Positions 49,034 through 60,672 of a DNA stretch of 64,000 nucleotides are shown piece by piece; the first letter of the stretch is position 1, and each line of letters opens with the position of its first letter. The notes under the pieces are model-generated. The model saw only the letters and a list, made by a program, of their open reading frames with translations. It made no database searches and was not told the origin of the DNA. The translations under genes and the position numbers were made by a program. This DNA is from Ipomoea triloba (taxonomy: Eukaryota; Streptophyta; Magnoliopsida; Solanales; Convolvulaceae), in assembly GCF_003576645.1 (NCBI RefSeq), contig NC_044917.1, positions 22,388,977-22,452,976 on the forward strand, in the 5' to 3' direction.

Positions 49034-49232
49034 GATAGAATGGAAGAAGGAACTCCACTCATTATTAAACTCTATCATATCCCTCTATTGTGTATAAAGT
49101 TTATGGTTTCCATTGGTGCAAATCCAATTACCTCAATTGAAGATGAGAATAAATTCTCCATTGGTAGCAAATGGTTATCCATTAAGCGGAGGAAATCCTA
49201 TTTAAAAAACATAACAATTAGGCTCCCACTCT
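49034..49232 (+). repeat. Direct repeat of 47982-48185
   Basis: The 199-base block matches 47982-48185 with few changes and one 5-base deletion (at gtataaagttt). It begins immediately after the truncated rpl20 end. Confidence 0.9.
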
Positions 49233-49627
49233 AGCATCATTACCTAATAAGTATTATGGTAATTAAGAAAATAATTAATTGCATCAATATTAGCATAATT
49301 ATTACCTAATAAGTATTATGATAATTAAGGAATTAATTGTACATATATTAGTATAATTTTTTTAGTAATTATTGTGGTAATATTATTAGCACAAAATAAA
49401 TCATCATTCTCATTCTTTGGTTTAATTATTATGGTAATCTCTATATACATACTTTCATACTTAAAGTGTAATAGTATAATTGAAGAGATAATATAATTGT
49501 CGAATAATTATTATGGTAATTAAAGAATTAATTGCTTAATAATTGTTATGGTAATATTATTAGTACGAATTAAATTATCATTCCTATTATTCCGTATAAT
49601 TATTATGGTAATCTCTCTCTCTCTGTC

Positions 49628-49707
<80 letters not shown>

Positions 49708-50290
49708 TTTTAATAATATAATACTATAATTACACAGATATTAGTATAATTGCATAAAAATTATTATGAAAATATTATTAGTACAAAATAAATTATCATT
49801 CTCATTATTTTGTTTAATTATTAAGGTAATTTTGTGGTAATCTTTATATATATTTTTATATTTAAGTTGTAACTGTTATAAATAATATCATTAGTGCACA
49901 TAAATATATAACGGACAAATTTATGTCCTCACTTATGATTTCCCAATAACTACATATGATGTACGATATATATGTATATATAATAATATAAATATAATAT
50001 TATCATATATACCTATATGTAATTATGAAATTGGCAGTTAGATAGTTCATATGAAAATAGTTATTATATAAAAAAATATCTTACACATTTCTTTCCCTAA
50101 TTTCATCCTAATTCCATTATACCATCTTCATTAGTAATCATTATGCACTCTTTTCCATAACATAAGTGTTTTATGTGTGGCAGTGGATTTTGATTAAATA
50201 CATTTTAAAATTTAGTGTACTATAATATTATTATTATTATTTTCAAAAAATCACTATAATATTATTATTAGATAGTAGTTTTCTTCCTTT

Positions 50291-50333
<43 letters not shown>

Positions 50334-50476
50334 TAAGGAATTAATTAAAATTAAGCTAATAATAAAATTAATGAATTAAGTCCCATAAGGAAATAATTGT
50401 AATTAAGTTAATAAAGAAGAATAATAAATTAAAGAATTGAAAGTAATTACAAAGTATTTAATTGGTCAGTTAATTT
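49233..50476. other. Very AT-rich DNA with TA and ATA microsatellites
   Basis: A TA run covers about 49632-49705, and an ATA run 50294-50331. Phrases like attattatggtaatta recur many times between 49240 and 49820, pointing to an old tandem array. No gene. Confidence 0.5.
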
Positions 50477-50575
50477 ATTCCGGTCACATTTGGCCGGCAA
50501 TTTGACCAGTGTGATCAAAATTGATAAAAAATGCCTAGTTAAGATACGAAATTAACATTTTTAAAAGTCAAGCAA
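50477..50575. mobile_element. Arm remnant of the 10381 MULE-type family
   Basis: The segment tcacatttggccggcaattt and the following aattgataaaaaatgcctag match the right arm of the element at 10381-11207 (tcacatttagccggtaattt ...). No partner arm is present. Confidence 0.65.
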
Positions 50576-50656
50576 AAATATCATATAAATATAGAAGATG
50601 TGTAATTTATTATATGTTTTCTATTAAAATCATTTTATCTTCACTATTTTAAGTTT

Positions 50657-50760
50657 TATTTTTTTGAGTACCACTGACTCTGTTACAGAGCTGAAGCACA
50701 AAGAGTTAATATCGTTTCCGCTGAGACTGGAAACTCCACCTTCTATATAGTAGTGCAATT
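50657..50760 (-). mobile_element. SINE, family 1, internally deleted copy
   Basis: It keeps the 3' end (CTCTGTAACAGAGTCAGTGG in minus orientation), the AACTCTTTGTGCTTCAG block and the B-box side, but lacks about 35 bases in between. No target duplication was resolved. Confidence 0.6.
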
Positions 50761-52078
50761 GAATGCCACTAGACCACTAGATCTTAACCATCAAAAATTT
50801 AAAATCAAGCAAAAATAGTTCATATCATATAATATAGGTAGAAAACTATGGCAAATTATATCATGAACCAAAGTTTATGCTACAAACCCAATCCATAATA
50901 ATAAAAGTATAAAACTATTGGTTGGTAAAAAAATACTAGTATTAGATATTGATTACTTTTGTATTTAAGAAAATACTTTTAAAAAACTTATAATTATTAT
51001 TACTTTTGTATTTAAGAAAATACTTTTAACTTTTTTTATAATTATTATTGTACATGTAGAATTGTTAAAAACTTATGAATTTTATTTTAAATTATATGAC
51101 AGTTACTATTTTTCTAATTTAATTTAAATTTTAAATATGAAAATATATGTAAACGCATGAAGTATTTTATTTATGATACAATAATAAGACCAAACTTGTT
51201 AATAACCTCTTACAAGTTACATCCATAATACAGTTCGTTTTCAGACATATGCTCTTTGACTCAAAGAGAGCATTCTCTATTATGTAGTGTTTCGCACAAA
51301 TTTTTAGGTACCTACTAAGAGAGCAGGAGAGAAAGAAAAAAAAAAAAAAATCAGCAGCACAAATAGCGGGCATGCACGCACCCGAGCACCTTAGACACCC
51401 TCTCTTCTCCCTCGCTCTCATCCACATTAGTCTTGAAACCTGCAAAAGAACATCTCCAATAGTTATAAACTTGTAATTTGTGAGAAATTTTTACAAACGT
51501 GACTAGAAAAGCAAAGTAGGGAGGGAGGAAGAGAAAAAAAAAAAAAAAAAAGCTGATAACCAAAAGAAAGAAGAAAGGAGAAAAGCGTCATTAAAAGAAA
51601 GAGAGAAAAGCGTCATTATTAACGGGTGCATTGCGCTTCACGCAATCAAGGGCACGAAAACTTATTTTTCTTGGTATGGTCCACAATTCTAATAAAAATC
51701 AATATTTTGCAGAGAAATTCTCTCTCCTCCACATAAATCTTGCTTTCTCAAAAACCCACACCAAATTTCTATTAGAAGCTTTCTCAAAAACCCACACCAA
51801 ATTTCTATTAGAATGACCTTACACCGATTATCTAGTAGTACAATGGCTCTGTTGTCAGATGGCGCCATTGTCCCATAAAAGGAATAAAAAGATGGCTAAA
51901 CAAAATACTGTAGTTTTTTTTCTTTTTTTTTTTTTTATAATAAAAAGAGTTTCTTGTTGAACCGATTGTTCTGATACCATAGAGTCACAACTTTTTCATA
52001 TCATAGTTAAAATCTCGCCACTGTAAATAAGATTACCTCTATGGACAGCACTGCAATTCGACGGTGTACATAGTTGAT
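50761..52078. other. Intergenic DNA downstream of the amidase gene
   Basis: It holds poly-A/T runs, a doubled unit aaaagaaagagagaaaagcg (51585-51620) and a 35-base tandem duplication (tttctcaaaaacccacacca type) at about 51744-51813. The amidase 3' UTR lies at the right edge. No gene. Confidence 0.45.
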
Positions 52079-55000
52079 CTAATAAGCACGCAGTTGTCTG
52101 GGTGGCACAGGGACTATAGGTGGATTTGGGATGTAGTCATTGGGGCCGAGATCGTCAATTGGTGGGCGCTGTTTGTGATGGTCAGTGACCGACTGATACG
52201 CCATTGCCAATGCCAAGGCCTGCATTTACATGCCATATATACCAAACAAGTAAAAGGGACGAGCAACTCATAAACATCTTTAATCCACCTTAAAATTTAC
52301 TACTATCGTTCAGCTGTCTTTGATCCCATTTAAAGAAAAAGATAATATGATGCAAAAGTGATTTTCGATTGAAAGAATGAAAGCGGTACTTACAATATGG
52401 TCATGATCGGGAGGAGCATAAATGCCGGTGGTGATTGTAGATCTCCTCCGGGTATCGTTTGAAGGCGCGTTGGATATCTTCTTAAACCCTGTTGGGACAA
52501 CAACCACGGGCATACCCACAAGATTGCCCACGCATACTTTCTCCCAATCAGTTGCATTTCCAATAAATGCATCCACTTTGAAACTCTCATGCACTTCCCA
52601 AATTAATTTCCCTCTAGCCCTTTGTGCCTGTCAAAAACCCGGAATAGTTAGTCGTGGTAGTTTGTTGTTAGTAAGAGACAAATGTATCTTTGAGGTGACG
52701 AGGGAAACGCGCAGCCACTAACGAAGGTGTACACTGGGTAAACCCTGCCTTGTGACCCTAGCCAATGAAGAACCACAAAGTGTTAAACCAGCCTAAGTTA
52801 TCCATAGCTGACCGGCTCAAACCAAGAGAGCTGAGATTTGAACTCCACTTTGTGGTTACAATTTTGTATCCTTAGCCATCTTGGCCCGGGTTACCCCGAA
52901 ACAAATGTATCTTATATATGTGAATATTGTACCTGAATATAATCCACCGCAGGTATTACTCGTGCTCGTCGAAGTTCAAGAGGCCATTGATCTTGAGCCT
53001 CATACTCATCATCCTTGTTTGAACGCTGCCATTCATCAAAATGAACCAGCATATCGACATCCATTGTGAAATTCAGGATGCCTTGAGCAGACTCAACCGT
53101 GTAATTCAGTTCGAATGGAACCACTTTAACTCCTTTTGACTGGAGTACATTAACAACCTGCATTTGCCACAATACGAGACAGACCAGGTTACTGCATTGA
53201 TATAGAATACCAACTTAGATTTCTAAATATCGAAAGTTATCAATTTAGTAATTTACCTCCATCTCAGCATCCTTAAGATATCCAACAGTAAGTGTCTTGA
53301 TATCAACCGAAAATGGATCAGACAGGGGAATGTTCCGGGATGAAAGATCATCGGGATCCTTACCCCTGATTGCATCCAAAACGATTGCGCAATCCGCAGC
53401 ATCTCTACAGAAAGGACCTAATTTGTCCTATCAAATAGATATTTCTTGAATTTCCCAACTCCAGTCAAGGAAATAAGGGTGCAAAACAAAAAGTGGGGAT
53501 AGGCTAGAAAAGTAAAACGGTGATACCAGGCTCTCGGATATGCTCATAACTCCAGTTCGACCAACAGCTCCAAAAGATGGCCGTATTGCAGTGACACCAC
53601 AACGAGAAGCGGGGTAAGTCATGGACCCAGCTGTTTCAGAACCAATTGCAAACGGTACCAAACCTGATTCACGAACCCCAAATTTAGTAAATAGCCAAGA
53701 CAGGTATCATCCCTTCTATAATCCGCCTAATTACATAGAATTCATGTGTGCACTAATGGTCAAAAGTATAACATATAGAGAAGAAAAAATAAAACCTAAC
53801 AGGTACCTGCAGAGGTGCAAGCAGCTGGCCCAGCTGAAGAACCGGTGGAGTATTCCTCAATATTCCATGGATTCCTTGTCCTACCGCCAAACCAGATGTC
53901 ATCATATGCTAATGATCCCGTGACCAGTTTTGCAACAAGAACTGCCCCAGCAGCTTTCAACCTGTACTCAACAAGCCATGTATGAGCTTAATAACTTTAT
54001 CAATTCCCCTGTTAAGAGTCCTACATTGAAAATATAAGAGAGAACATATGGGTTTATAAAGTCATGAGTTAGACTAGCTAGTTGATTGGATTCAATCTTT
54101 TAGTGTGGTCTGACCCATGTGCATTATAGCCCAATTGAATGACATTGGCTCAAAAGTTGGTCAGGCTTTTGAGCCTATTGGCCTTCTTGATTTGAGCCAG
54201 TCAGCTATGGACAACCTAGGATCACAAGGTGGGGTTTACCCAATGCACACCCTCCGGTTAGGTCAATCTTTGATTACAACACCCCCTTACACTTTCAGAC
54301 ACATCAGTTCTCAGTTCTCACTAGCGACTACCTTTTATAAACCCAAGCCTCGATATCAAGAGTCTGATTTTTAAAAGTTCGGGATCCCCAAGTTGTCTTG
54401 TACTGTGGTACTGAAATAATATCCTTCAAACCATATGGAATCCCATGAAGTGCACCTGTTCCCATAAAAAGCAAATAAAACTTACACCTATGACCTATTA
54501 ATCAACTTCTACATCATATCAACCTACCAGCATATACACCAAAATAATGAAGTAGATCAGCATTTAGATTAAAAAGTAGTAAATGAGTAAATCAATCCTT
54601 TTGTAAGCAATACCACAAGAATTAATTCATGTTTCAAAAGTATATAAAAGAATTATAACAGATATATGAAGAATAATTCAGAATTAAAGAAACCCATCTA
54701 GTAAAATGCTTAGAAATAAGATGTGTCATTTTGGAGGTTGAAATCTTGGTCCAAAACAAAGGAAAAATGTTATGTTTGCAGCAATTGAGATTTTACTAAA
54801 TTTTTTAGGCTTAAGGAGAGATGCTAAAGAACCTAGCAGCATATTCTTAAAACCAGCTTTTTTTGGATAGCTCCAGAGTTTCAATTAGTGTGCCAGAAAC
54901 ATTAATAATGTTATGTTGCTCGGATCACAGCAACCGCTCATAATTTCACTCACTTCTGTGTAGAGAATCTATATTAATCTTTCATCCCCACTAAAAAAGC

Positions 55001-57347
55001 ACAAATAAGTAAACAAAAACTCCGTAAAAAGTACAGCATATACCCAAATAGTTTCCATTTGCAAGCAGCTGATCAGCCTCTTTGGCCTGTTGATATGCTA
55101 ATTCTTCAGTAACAGTGACCACGGATTCCAACACCGGACCATACCTGTCACAGTAAATTTTCCCGAAAATACATCTTACAAAAAGGGGGAAAATAAAAAC
55201 AGCAAAAAAAAAAACCTATTGTTAATGTAAAACGAAATACCTTTTCAGTCTCTTCAAGAAAATATGAGTAAGCTCCTCCGATGTAATTTGTTTTGTCTTA
55301 ATGAGTTCCCCCAATTCTGGGATCTGTCAAATTTATCATTGAAGTCTAAAAATGCAAAGGAAGAAAACCGCATATATTGTCTCTAGCAATACAGGTAGTT
55401 CGGGACTTACACTCATAAAGGCAATGTCTTCATCATCTCCCGGCCTCTGTACAGACGAGGGAGATGGATAAGAAAATCTTTCTGTCATAGGCTGCACATT
55501 TTGGTCACTCCAAGCAGCGTTGAAAACCAATGGAGATGGGTTATGCAAACCGCCATTAGCAGAAGCAACTAACTTCCGGTTGGCTCGTACGATAGGAACA
55601 TTAAACTCCTTTGCACCCTTTTCAATCTCAAGCATCTAAAACATACGAAACAAAGAACTTATCCACACATCCATATTGAGTAGTTCTTTAATTTGCACCA
55701 ACAAAATGGCAAAAGATCGTCTAGAGTTCACACATCCATAGAAATTAGTAAATCACCTTTGCCTCGCTGAAGAAGCTCGAGTCCAATAACGCAAACCCAC
55801 ATTTACAGAGTGAAACATTGTTATCCTTCTTCAAACATTCACCACTAGTTTTAGGACCCAACTTCCCACTGTCCTGATGAAAGATGTGAGATAACATGAT
55901 GAAATCGGAAAGCTAAAATAGCAGAGGAATGATTGTTATCTGACGTTCCAACAAGTCTTACCTGGAAGTAAAGGCCCGGGATTGAACCCGAGCATGCTGA
56001 TTTAAGATATTCCACACATTTTTACATGTACTACCCTGTTTTACAGAAGTTATATAAGACACATCCAAACATCTTAGGATGAAGTGGAAAATAACAACAG
56101 ATGATTGAATGGCTCATCATTCTTCCAGTCTTCCAAATTTCCCCAAAAGAGTAAATACCAACTTCAGTCTCACGAATATTAGCAAAATGACAAATTTAAC
56201 CCACATATTTAATTACTACCAATTTTCATACACGACTATGGTTTTCGTGTCAAAATTGATCATGCCCTCACCCCTCGCTAAAACATGCCGGAATGTGTAA
56301 TTTGTAAGCATATTTTTGTCCATTCATACATTAATGAAATTGGCTGACTATAAATGAATGGACAAATTACGCAAGTTGGGGTGTTTTAGCCGGAGAGGCG
56401 ACCAGTGTGATCAATTTTAGAACGAAAACAATAGTCGTAGATGAAAATTGTTAGTAATTAAACATGCATGTGTACTAAAACTGTCATTTTGTTTATACTA
56501 ATGAGACCAAAATTGTTATGCTCTTCCCAAAATGTTGTTGAATGATAGCAATTAATACCCAATGTTATGTATGGTACTTTAGAAATTTCTCCAAAATGGC
56601 CCACATTGGCTTAGCTCAATGGTTCAATAGGCAGTATTTGGAAGAATGAGCTTCAATAGGCAGTATTTGGAAGAAGAAACCAAGCTCAGAATACAGAGAT
56701 TATGTTCAAAGTGGGACTTCCTCACAAATATTCTGTTGGGCCGGAATTGGAGATTCAACCTTTACGGAAGAAATTTCTCTAAAATGTTGTTGAATGATAG
56801 CCATTAATACCCAATCTTATGTATGGTAGTACTTCAGAAATTTCCACTCTTATCATAACTATACTAAGAAATTAAACATACAAATTTATCATATCCTCAA
56901 ACTTGAAACATATACACATCAGAGCTCTCTAAATTTTTACTGAAGCTCAAATTGTTTCATAGTTTTCATGGCACTGATCCATCATTTCAAGTCACATGAC
57001 ATTTACCATTATTTATAAATTATACTGCAAATAAGAGCTCATATAAGCCACTTAGTGGCAGTGGAAAATGGAAATGCGATTGACAGACACACAAAAGCAG
57101 CTGAGAGACCCAAGAATTTTAAATACGTAAATGAAAACTTAAAAGAAAAAAAAAAGTTAAAAAGATATTTTTTTAAAAAGGGTACCATTTGGGTGGAATT
57201 CCTCCCAGCAAAGGTGCAGTATTCCGATGATGAAGCAGAGGCGCCGCTGTAGCATAGGGATAATACGATGATGATAAGAGCGAACAACAACGTGGGCTGT
57301 GGAAACAACAATCGACGTGTAAACCGCTGCGGCTTCCATGGAAACAT
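52079..57347 (-). CDS. Amidase signature family protein (12 exons)
   Basis: Amidase-signature enzymes cleave C-N amide bonds with a Ser-cisSer-Lys triad; the substrate here is unknown. Exons from the 5' end are 57186-57347, 55757-55873, 55411-55635, 55241-55323, 55044-55144, 54332-54455, 53807-53961, 53527-53663, 53257-53427, 52933-53157, 52394-52627 and 52079-52219; they join in frame to 624 residues, all GT-AG. The first exon encodes a hydrophobic leader (LLFALIIIVLSLCYSG), so the protein is probably secreted or membrane-anchored. A Cys-rich linker follows. Triad candidates are Lys240 (HGIPYGLKD), Ser312 (STGSSAGPAA) and Ser336 (IGSETAGSM). The C-terminus has GMPVVVVPTGF and ends RQLRAY. 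The start exon is the least certain part, as an out-of-frame ATG lies at 57337-57339. Confidence 0.9.
52691..52900 (-). mobile_element. tRNA-derived SINE, family 2, in an amidase intron
   Basis: A perfect 13-base repeat, acaaatgtatctt, flanks 210 bases (52678-52690 and 52901-52913). In minus orientation it has an A-box-like GATGGCTAAGGATAC and a B-box-like GAGTTCAAATCTC, then GGTTTGAGCCGGTCAGC and GGCAGGGTTTACCCAGTG. It lies between exons 10 and 11 and leaves the splice sites intact. Confidence 0.8.
54130..54265 (+). mobile_element. SINE, family 2, second copy in another amidase intron
   Basis: It reads ATTTGAGCCAGTCAGCTATG and GTGGGGTTTACCCAATGCAC, matching the 3' half of the copy at 52691-52900 but in plus orientation. 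No target duplication was resolved. Confidence 0.6.
56149..56523. mobile_element. MULE-type MITE in amidase intron 1
   Basis: Ends are GAGTAAATACCAAC and (reverse complement) GAGCATAACAATTTTGG, with arms paired over about 130 bases. Flanks are tccccaaaa (56140-56148) and ttcccaaaa (56524-56532), eight of nine equal. Confidence 0.7.
56529..56850. repeat. Direct repeat in amidase intron 1
   Basis: aatgttgttgaatgatagca and about 50 following bases at 56530 recur at about 56783 with small changes. Between them the unit gcttcaataggcagtatttg is doubled (about 56612-56672). Confidence 0.65.
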
Positions 57348-57550
57348 GTTGGCTGCGGCCTTTGCCACGTTGTTGAGCCTTTTCGCTATCCTTTTTTTTG
57401 GTTAAAAGTATTTGAGTATTTCCCTGTAGAATCCTCTTCTCTTCTCCTCTGCAATTTTATGCAGTCCACCGCCTAATCTCCAACGCTTTGATTTTTTGGT
57501 CTTTGGTCAACGTGAATGGCCGGCTAATTTGGAGTGTCAAGTGTAATAGT

Positions 57551-58428
57551 GAGGAAATATCATTTTTTGTCCTAGGTGAAACACATTTGGTCTTTGACTA
57601 TTGTTTTTTTCAAATTAGGTGCATGACTTTTTAATTAATATCATATTTAGTTCTCCGGTCTAATTTTCCGATCACATATCACCGGAATTCCAACTAAGTA
57701 ATGTATAGTAATTAGAAGGGTATTTTAGCACTTTCAAATTTATTTTATTTTTCCTTTTTAATTTTTCTTCTTCTTCCCCCTTTCTTCCTCTCCCTTTCTT
57801 CTTCTTCTTCTCACTTTGGCGGCGGTTGTACCAAACCGTCTGCTGCAAGAATTGTGCATCTTGTTATGTATTTTGCTATCTGATTATGTATTTTTATGGC
57901 AGGCGTATTTTTATGATTATGCATCTTCTCCGCCCCCGCCACCATAACTTACCGTATTCTTTCCGTTTATGCCAGGCGATCCCGAAGACGATCTGGTGGA
58001 TAGTTATGGGGGATGAGGATGGGGATGGGGAAGAAGAAGAGTTATGGAGGGCAACGAAATCATGGATGAGCTTGGTGTTGGGGATGAGAACGAAGCAACA
58101 GAGGAAGTAGATGATGCAAAGAGAATATGAGATTAGAAAGAAAGTTCTGGTGCCGTATTGAGGTTTGGGTGGAGCCTTGATGAGCTGCATTTTGTTTCTT
58201 TTGAAGGCTAAACATTAATTAAAGATTGGTATATCTACGAGGAAGATGATCGAAGCTAGGGGTTTAGAGTAAGATTTTAATGTTCACTGGAATGCTTGCA
58301 AGGGAGAAGAAGAAGAATAGGAGAAGAAGAAATGGGGAAGAAGAAGAAAGTCATGCACTTAATTTGAAAAAAACAATAGTCAACAAAATGTGCTTCACCT
58401 ATGACTAGACCAAAAATGATATTTTTTC
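57551..58428. mobile_element. Probable Pack-MULE carrying a DUF604 gene piece
   Basis: Ends are GAGGAAATATCATTTTTTG and (reverse complement) GAAAAAATATCATTTTTGG. The arms pair for about 85 bases, including GACTATTGTTTTTTTCAAAT on both sides. Flanks are tgtaatagt (57542-57550) and tgtaatatt (58429-58437), eight of nine equal. The interior is GC-richer than the surroundings and carries the coding piece at 57894-58190. Confidence 0.75.
57894..58190 (-). pseudogene. N-terminal piece of a DUF604/Fringe-like glycosyltransferase gene
   Basis: The 98-codon frame begins MQLIKAPPKPQYGTRTFFLI, followed by a membrane-anchor-like stretch (SLCIIYFLCCFVLIP), a Ser/Pro-rich stem, and TIHQIVFGIA then KRKEYGKLWW. 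The last two are hallmarks of plant DUF604 proteins (usually HIVFGIAxS ... KRKEYVKLWW), which are Golgi-type glycosyltransferase-like proteins. A few residues between FGIA and WHKRKEY are missing, and the catalytic domain is absent. It lies inside the TIR element 57551-58428 and is best read as a captured gene fragment. Confidence 0.65.
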
Positions 58429-58602
58429 TGTAATATTTTACTTAAAAGGAGAATACCACTTCAAAAGTTCAAAGCGACAAAACAAAAGAAAAATCCAAAT
58501 GCATTCCAAACCGGCCAAAACACAGAGAAGAAATTTGGAGAAACCCAGAAGTCAAAAATGATTTTGAATGGTACCTAAAATGATCAAATGTCGTGGGTTT
58601 AT

Positions 58603-59123
58603 GAGGTAATTCCAGCAATGGTATTCCGACTATATTGATTTTTTAAAATTTGTCCTCGATTTTTAATTTGAACAATTTAGGTCCTTTGACTTTTAAATTT
58701 TTTTCAATGTTGGTCCTTTCGTCAAATTTTGGTTAAGTTGAGGTCAAATAAAGGGGTAAAATTGTTTGTTCACCTGTATAGTGTATTATTACTCGTATTT
58801 TCCTTGTCCTATACGCTATATATATGAATATAATCTCAGTTGAAGAGACTTCGACTGAGATTATATGGCTTCGACTGAGACTTCGATTGAGATTATATTC
58901 ATATATACAACGTATAGGACATGAGAAATACGAGTAATAATACACTAAACAGGTGAACGGACAATTTTACCCTTTCATTTGACCCCAATTTAACCAAAAT
59001 TTGACGAAAGGACCAACATTGGAAAGAATTTGAAAGTCAAAGGACCTAAATTGTCCAAATTAAAAGTCAGGGACTAATTTTAGAAAATTAACATAGTCGG
59101 AGGACCATTGCTGAAATTATCTC
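58603..59123. mobile_element. Long inverted-repeat (foldback) element
   Basis: Arms starting GAGGTAATTCCAGCAATGG and (reverse complement) GAGATAATTTCAGCAATGG pair for nearly the whole length (about 240 bases per arm), with a short centre at about 58840-58885 built on CTTCGACTGAGATTATAT. No clear target duplication. It looks like the MULE-type family seen elsewhere here. Confidence 0.7.
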
Positions 59124-60365
59124 TTTCATAAACTAATGACTTCTTCCAAGTTGCTTCAAAATTATAAAGAACTCAAAACAACCCAAAGACGAAAGACACG
59201 AAGTGACAAGTTAACGACATTTTTGTCCCAAATTTTACTGTAGATCGCGGTATCAAAATGACGTCGTTTTGATTAATGAAAACAGAGGGATGAAACGGTA
59301 TTCGTTTCGCGCAACTGTAGTTCCCTTTCAACACAATTGTAGTATCAGTTCGACACAACTGCAGTATCAGTTCAACACAACTGCAGTTCCAGACGGATGA
59401 AACGGCCTCTGTTCCGCGCAACTGCAGTTCCCTTTCAACACAACTGCAGTATCAGTCATGACCATGGTCCACGGTGTAACAACTGCATTTTTGTTTACTT
59501 TTATCCCACGACTATTACATATTTTTATATTTAATTATTAATTATTACTTTTTTACAATTAATCTCACGACTATTAAATCATTTTCATTTTTATTCTCTA
59601 ATATTAAATTTTCCCATTTGGTGCAACAACTTTTAAAACATTGTCATATTTGATACTCTGGCTTAATTTTCAACCACCAATAACCATATTTGTTTGTCCA
59701 TATTATTAAATATGAATGCATAATAGTCAAGTGTCTTATCTTGAAGGATAAACCGATAAAGTTATTATTTTTATGACATTTTTTAACTAAAAAATTTGAT
59801 CACCGGCGATCAAAAATTAGGTCGAAAGATAAAATGTGGCAAGATTTTTAAAGTCTTGGGACCATATATTGAAAAGTTAATAGTTGACGACTAAATGTGA
59901 AAATAATCTAATAGTTATGGGACTAAAAAAATGAATAACCATGGACTAAATGTAAAAATGATCTAATAGCCGTGAGACAAAAAGTGAAAAAAAAAAAAAA
60001 AAAAAACCTCTAGTTCTCTGGCTCCAACCGCCTCACCACAATGCCACTATCCTAGACTCAGTTATTTTATATCATGGACCAAGATTACCTTGCATTATGA
60101 ATCCTAGTCCAAAACGCATTCAAATTATATCTACGCAGTTAATATATTATATATTTTTAGTTAATAAATTATATACCTATTACAATTAACATATTATTTA
60201 CATGCATTTAGTAAATTATGTATATGCATTTAACATATTATGTACTTTTAATTAATACATTGTTTACCTAATATCAGTAACATATTATGTACCTGATAGA
60301 ACAAATAAGACAAATTGTAAGAAATTTGCTATGAAAATAGATTGAATTATAAAAGCATAAAATAT
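59124..60365. repeat. Minisatellite and AT-rich repeats
   Basis: At about 59305-59460 units like caacacaactgcagtatcag recur five or more times, alternating with ggatgaaacgg pieces. At about 60135-60295 the phrase aacatattatgtacctttaa and variants recur. A poly-A run is at 59988-60006. No gene. Confidence 0.6.
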
Positions 60366-60368
60366 TAA

Positions 60369-60669
60369 GGGTGCGTTTGGTTCGCACATGGAAATCGGAA
60401 TCGGAATGGGTATCAAATACGTGGTAAGGATAATGGGTTTTGGTGAAAGTATTTAGCATGTTTGGTAGTTGGGTGGAATGGGAATGATTATTAATAGTTG
60501 GGAAAAAAATGATGAAGGGAGATGAAACCCTTATTTAATAAGGGTATGGGTTTTGCCATTAATAGGGTATTCCACAACCATAGTAGTATTCACAAAACCT
60601 ATCAACCAAACACTAACAATCACTTTGATACCCATACCTTATGCTTAAACCCCCCAACCAAACACACCC
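60369..60669. mobile_element. Tourist-type MITE, copy 2
   Basis: Ends GGGTGCGTTTGGTT and (reverse complement) GGGTGTGTTTGGTT; TAA on both sides (60366-60368, 60670-60672). The interior matches the copy at 46175-46479. Confidence 0.85.
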
Positions 60670-60672
60670 TAA

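Noticed and set aside
57337..57339. Alternative amidase start codon at 57337-57339
   Set aside because: Its frame does not join exon 2 in phase; the ATG at 57345-57347 does and gives a signal-peptide-like leader.
57826..58110. Plus-strand 94-codon frame in the Pack-MULE
   Set aside because: It is the complement of the DUF604-like piece, which has recognisable motifs on the minus strand.
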